From the NCBI RefSeq assembly GCF_042665545.1, contig NZ_JBHTCM010000012.1, forward strand, positions 1 to 64,000: 64,000 bases of DNA, in the 5' to 3' direction. The notes beneath the pieces are model-generated. The model saw only the letters and a list, made by a program, of their open reading frames with translations, made no database searches and was not told where the DNA came from. Source of the stretch: Rhodocista pekingensis. Its GTDB lineage: Bacteria; Pseudomonadota; Alphaproteobacteria; Azospirillales; Azospirillaceae. Position 1 is the first letter of the stretch. Each line of letters starts with the position of its first letter. The position numbers and the translations under genes were made by a program. This document shows positions 46,260-58,881 of this stretch, piece after piece.

Positions 46260-47266
46260 GCGGCGTCTCCCTGGCGACGGGCGGGGCCGGAAGGCGGGCG
46301 GGCGGGGGCCGCGGTGCGTTCGGCGCTGCGCAGCCGGGCCGAACGGGCGCGCGGGTTGGCGGCCAGCTCCGCCGGCGTGGGCGTCACGCCCGACCGGTCG
46401 ATCAGGCGGAAGGTCGGGGCCGGGGCGTCGGCCGGGGCCGGCAGGTGGCGCGACGGGGCCGGGGCAGCGGCGGAGCGGCTGCGCAGGAACTCCTTCGCCA
46501 CCCGGTCCTCCAGCGAATGGAAGGTGACGACGGCCAGCCGGCCGCCGGGGGCCAGCAGGCGCTCGGCCGCGGCAAGGCCGCGCTCCAGCTCGCCCAGCTC
46601 GTCGTTCACGGCGATGCGCAGCGCCTGGAAGGTGCGGGTGGCGGGGTCGATGCCGTCCTTCGACTTCGGCACCACGGCGCGCACGATCTCGGCAAGCTCC
46701 AGGGTGCGCGTGACCGGGGCCTCGCGCCGGCGCGCCACGATGGCGCGGGCGACCCGGCGGGAGTGCCGCTCCTCGCCGTAGCGCCAGACAATGTCGGCGA
46801 TCTCCGCCTCGTCCCATTCGTTGACGATGTCGGCGGCCGTCGGCCCATGCGATCCCATGCGCATGTCGAGCGGGCCGTCGAAGCGGAAGGAGAAGCCGCG
46901 CGCCGGGTCGTCGATCTGGGGGGAGGAGACCCCGATGTCCAGCGCGATGCCGTCCACCCGGGCGACGTCGTGCGCGGCCAGCAGCGACTCCATGGACCCG
47001 AAGGTGCCTTCAAGAATGGTCAGCCGGCCGGGGTGGCGGGCGGCCAGCGCATGCCCGCGGGCCACCGCGGCGGGGTCGCGGTCGATCGCCCATACGGTGC
47101 AGGCGGCCGAGGCCAGCAGGGCGGCGGTATAGCCGCCGGCACCGAAGGTCCCGTCCACCAGGACGGCGCCGTCGCGGGGGGCGAGCGCGACCACCACCTC
47201 GTCACGCAGGACGGGGATGTGCAGCGACGGGGCCTCGGCGGGCATCGGGGTCGGAGCGACCGTCAT
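46256..47266 (-). CDS. rsmH: 16S rRNA m4C1402 methyltransferase
   Basis: The SAM-dependent enzyme methylates N4 of C1402 in the ribosomal P site. It has 336 residues from ATG at 47266. VDGTFGAGGYT is the SAM loop, DIGVSSPQIDDPARGFSF the conserved catalytic segment, and AVVTFHSLEDR the C-terminal signature. It overlaps mraZ and ftsL by ATGA. The older name is mraW. Confidence 0.97.
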   Translation of the reverse strand: MTVAPTPMPAEAPSLHIPVLRDEVVVALAPRDGAVLVDGTFGAGGYTAALLASAACTVWAIDRDPAAVARGHALAARHPGRLTILEGTFGSMESLLAAHDVARVDGIALDIGVSSPQIDDPARGFSFRFDGPLDMRMGSHGPTAADIVNEWDEAEIADIVWRYGEERHSRRVARAIVARRREAPVTRTLELAEIVRAVVPKSKDGIDPATRTFQALRIAVNDELGELERGLAAAERLLAPGGRLAVVTFHSLEDRVAKEFLRSRSAAAPAPSRHLPAPADAPAPTFRLIDRSGVTPTPAELAANPRARSARLRSAERTAAPARPPSGPARRQGDAA

Positions 47267-47754
47267 GACGCCCCCTTGGCCAGAGCCGAGGTGCGGGCGA
47301 GCACGGTGGAGAGCGAGATGTTGTTGGCGCGGGCCACGTCGCGGCTCTGCGCCTCGTGCGCGGCGAAGGCCGCCGGGTCCCAGAGCTGGAAGGTCTTGCG
47401 CCGGCCGACGAAGGAGATGGTTTCGCCGATTCCGGCGAACTCCAGGTAGGGCTCGGGGACGATGATGCGGCCCTCGGGGTCGATCTGGAGCCGGACGGAA
47501 CCGCCGAACACCGTCGTCTCGATGGTGTCGCGCAGATCCTCCGGCATGTCGGGATTGTCGAGCGCGAGGGAGAGCTGCTCCAGGAAGTCGATGCTGCACG
47601 CATCCAGCGCATTGGCCTGGAGCGAGCGGAAGACGATCAGCTCCACCGGTCCGCCGCCCGTCACATGCCCCAAGGATGTGCGGAAGGGCGCGGGCACCGA
47701 GACCCGACCCTTCTTGTCAACCTTGTTGACGTATGTGGACAGGAACAGCGCCAT
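47263..47754 (-). CDS. mraZ: Transcriptional regulator MraZ
   Basis: This AbrB/SpoVT-like DNA-binding protein is the first gene of the division cluster. The 163 residues hold two MraZ domains, with VDKKGRVSVPAPFR in the first and IDPEGRIIVPEPYLEFAG in the second, the DxxGR signature in both. MraZ binds repeats in its own promoter and restrains the dcw operon. A matching array of TGGGN boxes lies upstream. ATG at 47754 follows GGGGGGCG. Confidence 0.97.
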   Translation of the reverse strand: MALFLSTYVNKVDKKGRVSVPAPFRTSLGHVTGGGPVELIVFRSLQANALDACSIDFLEQLSLALDNPDMPEDLRDTIETTVFGGSVRLQIDPEGRIIVPEPYLEFAGIGETISFVGRRKTFQLWDPAAFAAHEAQSRDVARANNISLSTVLARTSALAKGAS

Positions 47755-47840
47755 CGCCCCCCACGATCCGGCACCTCCCCGATGCCGACCCTGTTTCGGA
47801 AATCCCCTCCTCGACCGCCGCCCGCCCCGCTGGTGCGGAG

Positions 47841-47916
47841 TGGGTCGGAATGGGCCGACCTTCCCGATTTATGGGTAGGATTGGGATACCATGGGACGCT
47901 ATGGGCGTCAATGGGA
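47841..47916. promoter_or_regulatory. MraZ operator: TGGGN boxes on a 10-bp period
   Basis: TGGGN occurs at 47872, 47882, 47892, 47902 and 47912, each with an exact five-base spacer, and as a separate pair at 47841 and 47851. MraZ of E. coli binds TGGGN repeats with five-base spacers. The boxes read on the plus strand, while mraZ is on the minus strand. Confidence 0.8.
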
Positions 47917-47961
47917 CGGCAGAGTAAAGTGCCTGATCGGCCAAGAATTTTCGGGGGGCTG

Positions 47962-47998
47962 TGGGTAGGTCTGGGGAATTCCTGGGGATAAAATGGGA
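47962..47998. promoter_or_regulatory. Second TGGGN box cluster upstream of mraZ
   Basis: TGGGN at 47962, 47972, 47983 and 47994, spaced by 10, 11 and 11 bases. It is less regular than the first array, and may extend the MraZ binding region. Confidence 0.5.
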
Positions 47999-48424
47999 GA
48001 ACTCCGGGAACCATTTAGGAAAGCACGCAAACCTGCCTGGAGAGGCAGGGGGTGTTCGTCTTTTGTTCCTTTTTAAAAAAGTATTAAATCGGCGGCATCT
48101 CTTTGCGCCGCTTGTCACCCCTTGGGGAGACTTTGGGGGCAGTCTTCCGGGCCTTGGGAGGGCCGGGCTGGAGTCGGTCGGGGCCGGAGGCCGCACGATC
48201 GGGGAGTCATGCCGGAACCTGTCGTCGCAGGCCACAAGATATTGTGGCCCTGCCACGATTTTGCTGGGCGTATTGTGGGCGGACGTTGAACCTCAGCCTG
48301 CGCGTGCCTTGCGTCCGGGGCGCCCCTGCCTGCGCGGGCTGTTTCCGGTGGCTCCGCCACCCGTTTTCGTGTGCCCGGAAGGGGCAAATATCCGCAAGCA
48401 TTCCGTGGCCGTGCGGAAAATCAA
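47999..48424. other. mraZ-rnpB intergenic region
   Basis: No coding frame is supported here. The stretch carries an AT-rich island at about 48058-48090 (TTTTTAAAAAAGTATTAAA), a perfect 20-bp inverted repeat at 48230-48249 and GC-rich stems near 48350 (GGTGGCTCCGCCACC) that could end rnpB transcription. Confidence 0.45.
48230..48249. repeat. Perfect 8-bp inverted repeat
   Basis: GGCCACAAGATATTGTGGCC has arms GGCCACAA and TTGTGGCC around GATA. It could be a dimeric repressor site or a hairpin; no factor is known from the sequence. Confidence 0.5.
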
Positions 48425-48857
<433 letters not shown>

Positions 48858-48864
48858 GGCGCGA

Positions 48865-48893
48865 TAGTTAGGCGCTTCGATCTGCCTAGGCAA
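48865..48893 (-). promoter_or_regulatory. rnpB promoter overlapping the ampD stop codon
   Basis: TTGCCT (48888-48893) and TAACTA (48865-48870) are exactly 17 bases apart, and the first base of helix P1 lies eight bases after the -10. The -35 overlaps the ampD stop (48886-48888). Confidence 0.65.
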
Positions 48894-49632
48894 CAGCGGC
48901 GATGCGCGCCAATGCGCGCAGCCGGCATACGTCTCCGGCATCGGGGCGCTGGGGGGCGGACAGTGCGGCCGGGTGCCAGTGCCGCCGGAACGCCGTCAGC
49001 GCCTGTCCGGCCGTTCCGTCCCATGCCGTCCCATCCCATGCCGTCCCAGGGGCGGGCAGGGGCTCATAGCCGATCGCCTCCAGCAGGGCTGCCGCCTCCG
49101 CCCCCGTCCAGGGGCCGCTGTCGTCCGCGGTGGGCTCCGGCCAGGCGCCGATGCCGGCGCGGGCCAGCCGCGCCCAGTCGAACAGCTCGCCCGGGTCCTC
49201 CTTGCGCGCGGGCGCCACGTCGGAATGGCCCAGCACATGCAGCGGCGGGATGCGGTAGTGCGCCACCAGTTCGGCCGCCAGCGACTCCAGCGTCGCCATC
49301 TGCGCCTCGGGGAAGGGGCGGTAGCCGAAGGCGTGGCCGGGATTGACCAGCTCGATCCCGATGGAGCGGCTGTTGATGTCGCGCTCGCCGCGCCAGAAGG
49401 ATCGCCCGGCATGCCATGCCCGGCGGTCCTCCCGCACCAGCCGGTAGAGCGTGCCGTCCTCGTCGATCACGTAATGGGCGCTGACCTCCGCCGCCGGGTC
49501 GCAGAGCCGCTCCAGCGCCTCTTCCGCCGTGCGCATGCCGGTATAGTGCAGCACCAGCATGTCGATGGCCGCTCCCGCCCGGCGCGGCCCGTGGTTGGGG
49601 GAAGGCAGGTCGATCAGCCGGAACCCGCTCAC
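48886..49632 (-). CDS. ampD: N-acetylmuramoyl-L-alanine amidase (AmpD family)
   Basis: The 248-residue zinc amidase cleaves the MurNAc-L-Ala bond of muropeptides. Zinc ligands are the His of LVLHYTGM (about residue 34) and the His/Asp of GHSDVAPARKEDPG. A C-terminal peptidoglycan-binding-like segment (about 190-248) contains a WDGT duplication. There is no signal peptide, so it is cytosolic and linked to wall recycling. The start is GTG at 49632, overlapping the EamA gene stop as GTGA; the longer frame is not homologous. Confidence 0.92.
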   Translation of the reverse strand: MSGFRLIDLPSPNHGPRRAGAAIDMLVLHYTGMRTAEEALERLCDPAAEVSAHYVIDEDGTLYRLVREDRRAWHAGRSFWRGERDINSRSIGIELVNPGHAFGYRPFPEAQMATLESLAAELVAHYRIPPLHVLGHSDVAPARKEDPGELFDWARLARAGIGAWPEPTADDSGPWTGAEAAALLEAIGYEPLPAPGTAWDGTAWDGTAGQALTAFRRHWHPAALSAPQRPDAGDVCRLRALARIAAVA

Positions 49633-50501
49633 GTCGTGCTCCGCGCCGGGGTCAGGCGGGGCCGACGGACGATGATGACGCCGACTCCGCCCAGGGTCAG
49701 CAGGCCGCCCACCACGAGCTGCCACGTCACCGGCTCGCCCAGCGTCAGCACCCCGCCGCCGACGCCGAACACCGGCACCAGCAGCAGGAAGGGCACCGTC
49801 TGGTTCACGTCGAACCGCCGCACCAGCGGATACCAGAAGGCGTAGGCGAGGATGGTCGCCAGGAGCGCCAGATAGGCGAGGCAGCCCAGCCCCAGCCAGT
49901 CGGCGTTCCGGATCTGCTCCATCTGCCCCGACTCGAACAGGAGCGACAGCGCCAGGAGCTGGGGCACGGCGAACAGCGCCATGTAGGCGTTCAGCGTCTT
50001 CCAGTCGATGCCGCCCAGCCACTTGAGCTGGATGTTGGAGAAGGCGAAGGCGAGCGCCGCGCCGACGATCATCAGCACATGCGGCACGCTGGTGCGCTCG
50101 TCGGGCACGCCGGCGATCACGGCGACGCCGGCGAAGGCCACGGCCATGCCCAGGGCGCGCCGCCAGCCCAGCCGGTCCTTGAAGAAGATGGCGGCGAACA
50201 TCGAGGCGAACGGCACCTGGAGCTGGATGGCGATGGAGGCGGTGGAGGCGTCCACCTGCTGCACGCCCAGGAAGACCAGGGGGAAATGCATGCCCCCCAT
50301 CACCAGGGAATAGAGGAACATCTGCCGCCAGTGCCCCCGCGGCGGCTTCACGAACGGCAGCAGAATCACCGCGACCAGCGCGAAGCGCAGGGTCATCAGC
50401 AGGAGCGGCGAGAATTCGGTCATCGCCACCTTGGCGACGACGAAGTTGAAGCCCCAGATCGCCATCACCGTCAGCGCCTGGAGCATGTGGAGCGGGGTCA
50501 T
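49629..50501 (-). CDS. EamA-family drug/metabolite transporter
   Basis: The 290-residue inner-membrane protein has ten predicted helices in two EamA repeats. WGFNFVVAKVAMTEFSPLLLM near the start and LGEPVTWQLVVGGLLTLGGV near the end are typical of the family. Substrate unknown; relatives export amino acids or small metabolites. It overlaps uup upstream (ATGA) and ampD downstream (GTGA), so the three are coupled. Confidence 0.9.
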   Translation of the reverse strand: MTPLHMLQALTVMAIWGFNFVVAKVAMTEFSPLLLMTLRFALVAVILLPFVKPPRGHWRQMFLYSLVMGGMHFPLVFLGVQQVDASTASIAIQLQVPFASMFAAIFFKDRLGWRRALGMAVAFAGVAVIAGVPDERTSVPHVLMIVGAALAFAFSNIQLKWLGGIDWKTLNAYMALFAVPQLLALSLLFESGQMEQIRNADWLGLGCLAYLALLATILAYAFWYPLVRRFDVNQTVPFLLLVPVFGVGGGVLTLGEPVTWQLVVGGLLTLGGVGVIIVRRPRLTPARSTT

Positions 50502-52312
50502 CGACCCAGCTCCTCCTTCAGGGACTCCAGCTCCAGCCAGCGGTCCTCGGCCGCGGCCAGTTCGGCCTGCGCCGTCGAGAGGTCCTCCGTCGCCCGGGCG
50601 AAGCCGGCGGCGTCCTTCGTATAGAAGGCCGGGTCGGCCAGCTTCGCCTCCAGCGTGCCGATGCGGGCGCTCAGCGCGTCGATCCGGCCGGGCAGCTCGT
50701 CCAGTTCGCGCGCTTCCTTGAAGCTCAGCTTGGTCTTCGCCCGGGCCGGCGCTGCGGCGGCCGGGGCCACCGGCTTCGCCGCCGGAGCCGGAGCGGCCTG
50801 GGCAGCGGCGGGGCGGCGCTGCACCAGATAGTCGCTGTAGCCGCCGGCGTATTCCTGCACGTCGCCGTCGCCCTCCACCGCGATGGTGGAGGTGACCAGC
50901 CGGTCCAGGAAGTCGCGGTCGTGGCTGACCAGCAGCAGCGTGCCCTCGTAGTCCGCGAGCACCTCTTCCAGCAGGTCCAGCGTGTCCATGTCCAGGTCGT
51001 TGGTCGGCTCGTCCAGCACCATCAGGTTGCTGGGCCGCGCGAACAGCCGGGCCAGCAGCAGCCGGTTGCGCTCGCCGCCCGAAAGCGCCCGCGTCGGCTG
51101 GTCCATCATCGACGGATCGAACAGGAAGTCCTTGAGGTAGGAGGCGATGTGGCGCGGCCGGCCGCCGACCAGGATGGTGTCGCCCCCGGCCGGCAGCAGC
51201 ACCTGCTTCACCGTCGCCTCCGGGGCGAGCTGGGCGCGGCGCTGGTCGAAGATGACCATCTCCAGGTTGGTGCCGCGGCGGACGCTGCCCGAATCGGGCT
51301 CCATCTCCCCGGTCAGGATCTTCAGGAGCGTCGTCTTGCCCGCCCCGTTCGGCCCGATCAGCCCGACCCGGTCGCCGCGCAGGATGCGGGTGGAGAAGTC
51401 GCGCACGATGGTGCGCGTGCCCTCCGGCCCGGTGAATTCCTTGCCGATCCGCTCCGCCTCCAGCACCAGCCGGCCGGACAGGTCGGCCTCGGCCACCGCC
51501 ATGGTCACCTGACGGGAGCGGATGCGCTCGGCCCGGTCCTGCCGCATGCCCTGGAGCCGGCGGACGCGCCCCATGTTGCGGGTGCGGCGGGCGCTGATGC
51601 CACCCTCCCACATCCATTTCAGCTCGGCCTTGATGCGCTGGTCCAGCTTGTGCGCCGCGGCCTCCTCCTCGGCGAAGACCTCCTCCCGCCAGGTTTCGAA
51701 GTCGGCGAAGCCCCGCTCCGTCTCCCGCATGGTGCCGCGGTCCAGCCAGAGCGTGCGGCGCGAGAGCGCGTTCAGGAAGGCGCGGTCGTGGCTGATCAGC
51801 AGCAGCCCGCCGCGGAAGGACTGCAACTCGCGCTCCAGCCACTCGATGGTGGGGATGTCCAGGTGGTTGGTCGGCTCGTCCAGCAGCAGCACGTCCGGCT
51901 CGCCCACCAGGGCGCGGGCCAGGGCCGCGCGCCGCGATTCACCCCCCGACAGGGTGGCGCAGGCGCGGTCGCCGGGCAGGTCCAGCGCCTCCAGCGCCGC
52001 TTCCACCCGGTAATGCGCCAGCTCGTCCAGCCCGGCCCCGACGAAGTCGGCGACGGTCGGATGGGCGCTGAAGTCGGGTTCCTGCGCCAGATGGGCGATC
52101 TTCGCCCCCGGCTGCACGAAGCGCTCGCCGCGGTCGGGGACGACCAGACCGGCAAGGCACTTCATCAGGGTGGACTTGCCGCTGCCGTTGCGGCCGACGA
52201 GGCAGACCTTGTCGCCGCGCCCGATGCCCACGTCCACGTCGCGGAACAGGGTCGTCGCGCCAAGCTCGATCACGGCGCCCCGCAGGGCGACCAGGGGAGG
52301 AGTTGCGGCCAT
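50498..52312 (-). CDS. uup: ABC-F ATPase (Uup-like)
   Basis: The 604-residue protein has two ABC ATPase domains without membrane segments. Walker A motifs are GRNGSGKST (40-48) and GPNGAGKTT (320-328), both with LSGGE signatures (121-125 and about 423) and LDEPTNHLD/LDEPTNDLD. A linker of about 80 residues (P-site tRNA interaction motif region, 205-270) joins them, and a C-terminal Ala/Pro linker leads to a coiled coil (about 535-600), which suggests Uup rather than EttA. Role in ribosome or DNA-structure maintenance is inferred from the family. Confidence 0.93.
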   Translation of the reverse strand: MAATPPLVALRGAVIELGATTLFRDVDVGIGRGDKVCLVGRNGSGKSTLMKCLAGLVVPDRGERFVQPGAKIAHLAQEPDFSAHPTVADFVGAGLDELAHYRVEAALEALDLPGDRACATLSGGESRRAALARALVGEPDVLLLDEPTNHLDIPTIEWLERELQSFRGGLLLISHDRAFLNALSRRTLWLDRGTMRETERGFADFETWREEVFAEEEAAAHKLDQRIKAELKWMWEGGISARRTRNMGRVRRLQGMRQDRAERIRSRQVTMAVAEADLSGRLVLEAERIGKEFTGPEGTRTIVRDFSTRILRGDRVGLIGPNGAGKTTLLKILTGEMEPDSGSVRRGTNLEMVIFDQRRAQLAPEATVKQVLLPAGGDTILVGGRPRHIASYLKDFLFDPSMMDQPTRALSGGERNRLLLARLFARPSNLMVLDEPTNDLDMDTLDLLEEVLADYEGTLLLVSHDRDFLDRLVTSTIAVEGDGDVQEYAGGYSDYLVQRRPAAAQAAPAPAAKPVAPAAAAPARAKTKLSFKEARELDELPGRIDALSARIGTLEAKLADPAFYTKDAAGFARATEDLSTAQAELAAAEDRWLELESLKEELGR

Positions 52313-52323
52313 GGGCCCTCGGG

Positions 52324-53118
52324 TCAGGGGGTGGCGATCTCGCCGGGCGTGCGGGCCGCGGCGCGGTCGCGTTCGATGCGGTCGTAGGCGGCGTTGATGG
52401 CGGCCATCTTGTCGTGCGCGATCTCGACGAACTCCGGCGGCAGGCCCTGGGCCATGACGCGGTCGGGGTGGTGCTCCCGCACCAACCGCCGATAGGCCGT
52501 CTTGATCTCGTCCATGCCCGCGCTCCGCGGCACGCCCAGGACGGCGTAGGGGTCGTCCAGCGGATCGGCGATGCCGGCCGCGGCGCCGCCGTGGATGCGG
52601 CGGATCTGCTCGTACTCGGTATCGCTGAAACCGAACAGCCGGGCGACGGCATGCAGGTAGGTCAGCTCCGCCGCATGCAGGGTGCCGTCCGCCCTGGCGA
52701 TGTGGAACAGGCCGCCCAGCAGGTCCTCCAGCACCGCGCGACGGTCCTGGAACATGCGGGCAAGCTGCTGCGCATAGGGCTGGTAGCCCGCACTGTCGCG
52801 CTTGGCGAGGTCGAACAGCCGGCCGACATTGCGCAGCTCCTCCGGCGGGATGCTGAAGACCTCCCGGAAGGCGTCGATCTCCTTGCGGTGAACGACGCCG
52901 TCGGCCTTGGCCATCTTGGCGCTCAGCACGATCACGCCGACGGTGAAGGCGATGGTCTTGGTCTGGTCGGGACGGCCCTGGTCGTCGGTTCCCTGCGGCT
53001 CGTCCAGCGCGCGCAGCTCGTCCACCGCGTGCCCGGCAACGGCACCCAGCAGCGCGCCCAACGGCCCGCCGATGGCGAAGCCCGCGGCCCCGCCCAGGAT
53101 CTTGCCCCAGATGCTCAT
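52324..53118 (-). CDS. djlA: DjlA-like TerB/J-domain co-chaperone
   Basis: From ATG at 53118 the 264-residue protein has a glycine-rich hydrophobic N-terminus (5-30), a TerB-like helical domain (about 50-180, FTVGVIVLSAKMAKADG) and a C-terminal J domain (about 188-250) with HPD in REHHPDRV. DjlA is a membrane-anchored DnaK partner in envelope stress. It lies 11 bases upstream of uup. A longer frame to 53268 is less likely. Confidence 0.9.
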   Translation of the reverse strand: MSIWGKILGGAAGFAIGGPLGALLGAVAGHAVDELRALDEPQGTDDQGRPDQTKTIAFTVGVIVLSAKMAKADGVVHRKEIDAFREVFSIPPEELRNVGRLFDLAKRDSAGYQPYAQQLARMFQDRRAVLEDLLGGLFHIARADGTLHAAELTYLHAVARLFGFSDTEYEQIRRIHGGAAAGIADPLDDPYAVLGVPRSAGMDEIKTAYRRLVREHHPDRVMAQGLPPEFVEIAHDKMAAINAAYDRIERDRAAARTPGEIATP

Positions 53119-53425
53119 GCTGTCGTCTTGCCGCGCTTGCAGACGCCGCCCGACGGCGGCTCCCCCCACCATAGCGGTCCGTCGGGCGGTTTCCAATGCC
53201 GCAGGGCGGGGCCGGCCGGCGCTCCTCGGCGGGGCCGCCCCGGGCTGCGTCATATTGCCCTGCATCATCCGCGGCTAACGCGGATCGGGCATGCTGGCCG
53301 AAGTGTTTACTCCTTATTATATCGCACTGCACAATATCGTATTCGCAGCCGCAGCAAGCGAAGCGTTGAAGACGGCGTGCCGGAGGAGCCCTGCCACGGC
53401 GGGTTTCGATGCGAGAGGATCGAGA
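53119..53425. other. djlA-GNAT divergent intergenic region
   Basis: The segment has an AT-rich core at 53308-53345 containing TTTACTCCTTATTATATCGC and CAATATCG, likely promoters for the divergent djlA and GNAT genes. No specific element can be assigned. Confidence 0.4.
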
Positions 53426-53980
53426 ATGACTGTTTTCCGCAGGATTCTGCCGGCCGAGATCCGGAGCTACCGCGCCCACCTGCTGCGCCTGTCGATGGAT
53501 GACCGCCGCGCCCGCTTCATGGGAGCGGTGTCCGACGATGCGGTGGACGCCCATTGCCGGCGGATCGACTGGTCGCGCGCGGTGATCATCGCCGCCTTCG
53601 TGCGCGGGGAGATCCGCGGCGCCACCGAACTGCGGCTGGAGAGGGAAGGCGCGCAGGAGGGGGAACTGGCCGTCAGCGTGGAACACGACTGGCAGGGCCA
53701 GGGCATCGGCACCACCCTGGTCCGCCGTGTCCTGACCATTGCGCGCAACCGCGGCATCCGCCGCCTCTGCGTCGTCTGCCTGCCGGAGAACCGGCGCATG
53801 CAGCGCATCGCCACCACCCTGCTGGGGCCCTGCGCCTTCGCCTATGGCGAGGTCTCCAGCCACATCGAACTGCCGCCGCCGACCCCGATCACGCTGGCGC
53901 AGGAGGCGCTGGACCGCTCCACCCTGCCGCTCAGCGTGATGCTGGACCAGTGGCAGGGGGAACCGGCGCGGGCGGCCTGA
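53426..53980 (+). CDS. GNAT-family N-acetyltransferase
   Basis: The 184-residue protein has the acetyl-CoA motif A around QGQGIGTTLV (90-99, Q-x2-G-x-G), preceded by LAVSVEHDW, the family strand beta-4. AGAGGATCGAG precedes ATG at 53426. Substrate unknown. The C-terminal tail (150-184) lacks a recognisable partner domain. It stands alone, 87 bases before the hydantoinase-type gene. Confidence 0.85.
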   Translation: MTVFRRILPAEIRSYRAHLLRLSMDDRRARFMGAVSDDAVDAHCRRIDWSRAVIIAAFVRGEIRGATELRLEREGAQEGELAVSVEHDWQGQGIGTTLVRRVLTIARNRGIRRLCVVCLPENRRMQRIATTLLGPCAFAYGEVSSHIELPPPTPITLAQEALDRSTLPLSVMLDQWQGEPARAA

Positions 53981-54067
53981 CGCCCGATTCCTGATTTCTG
54001 ACAGGTTGTCCCGGCCGGCATCCGCGGGGCACACTCCGACCCTTTCCGACGGACGGGGACAGGGGCG

Positions 54068-57667
<3,600 letters not shown>

Positions 57668-57784
57668 CGGGGGCTGGGACGGGCATCGAGCCGGGCATCG
57701 GGGGGCGGCCGGTTGACGACCGTGCCCGGCGCCCCACCCTGACTGTCGGCCGGTGCGGCGGAACCGACGGACAGGGAGACGGGC

Positions 57785-58762
57785 ATGCTGCTGAAGAGGC
57801 GACGTGGCTGGGAGATGCCGGAGCGCGAGGCGACCCCGGAATCCGTCTATCTGGACCGCCGCCGGCTGCTGCGGCTGGCGGGGCTGGGGGCGATGGCGGC
57901 CGGCACGCTGTCGCTGGCGGGCTGCGGCGATGCCGGTGCGGAGGCGCCGGCCGATCCCTCGGCCGGGCTCTACCCGGTGCCGCGCAACCCCGCCTTCACG
58001 CTGGACCGTCCCCTCTCCCCGGAGGGGGAGGTGACCACCTACACGAACTTCTACGAGTTCGGCTCGCACAAGACGATCTGGCGGCAGGCGCAGGAGCTGC
58101 CGATCCGCCCCTGGACCGTGGTCATTGACGGGCTGGTCGAGACGCCGATGCAGATGGACATCGACACGCTGCTGGCGGCCATGCCGCTGGAGGAGCGGCT
58201 CTACCGCCACCGTTGCGTCGAAGCCTGGGCCATGGCCGTGCCATGGAGCGGCTTTCCCTTGCGCGCCCTGGTCGAGTACGCCCGGCCGCTGGGCTCGGCC
58301 CGTCATGTCGAGCTGACCACCTTCGGCGCCGATGTCCACGCGGCACCGGGCCTGCGCCAGCGCTGGTATCCCTGGCCCTACCGGGAGGGGCTGACGCTGG
58401 CGGAGGCGACGAACGAACTGGCCTTCGTCGCCACCGGCCTCTACGGCAAGCCGCTGCCGCGCCAGAATGGCGCCCCCCTGCGGCTGGTCGTGCCCTGGAA
58501 GTACGGTTTCAAGTCGGCCAAGTCGATCGTCCGCATACGGTTCATGGAACAGCGGCCCGAGACCTTCTGGAATCTTGTGAATGCGCAGGAATACGGGTTC
58601 TGGGCCAATGTCAACCCCGGGGTTCCGCACCCGCGCTGGAGTCAGGAAAAGGAAAGAATGCTTGGGACCGATGAGCTGCGGCCGACGCTGATATACAACG
58701 GCTATGGCAATGAGGTTGCCCAAATCTACAGCGGTTTGCAGGGTGAGGCGCTGTTCATGTGA
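57785..58762 (+). CDS. msrP: Periplasmic methionine sulfoxide reductase, Mo subunit
   Basis: This is the molybdopterin catalytic subunit MsrP (YedY) that repairs oxidised methionine in periplasmic proteins. The 325-residue protein has a twin-arginine type leader (DRRRLLRLAG, residues 24-33), an AGCG hydrophobic core ending near residue 50, and the molybdenum ligand Cys144 in YRHRCVEAWAM. LVVPWKYGFKSAK and the C-terminal MFNGYGNEV-like segment are conserved. The membrane partner msrQ is not adjacent. Confidence 0.93.
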   Translation: MLLKRRRGWEMPEREATPESVYLDRRRLLRLAGLGAMAAGTLSLAGCGDAGAEAPADPSAGLYPVPRNPAFTLDRPLSPEGEVTTYTNFYEFGSHKTIWRQAQELPIRPWTVVIDGLVETPMQMDIDTLLAAMPLEERLYRHRCVEAWAMAVPWSGFPLRALVEYARPLGSARHVELTTFGADVHAAPGLRQRWYPWPYREGLTLAEATNELAFVATGLYGKPLPRQNGAPLRLVVPWKYGFKSAKSIVRIRFMEQRPETFWNLVNAQEYGFWANVNPGVPHPRWSQEKERMLGTDELRPTLIYNGYGNEVAQIYSGLQGEALFM

Positions 58763-58881
58763 GTCCTCACTGTCTTTACGGGAATTGCCGCTTTGACTTT
58801 CCCCTTGGAGGGCATCCCTTCTTCCCCTAGAGTGTGAACGGAGTAATCGGGGGGAGGGGCGGCAAAGACCGCCCGGCGATA

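Noticed and set aside
58794..58836. Promoter TTGACT with TAGAGT before the coiled-coil pair
   Set aside because: The spacing of 29 bases is far too long for one promoter.
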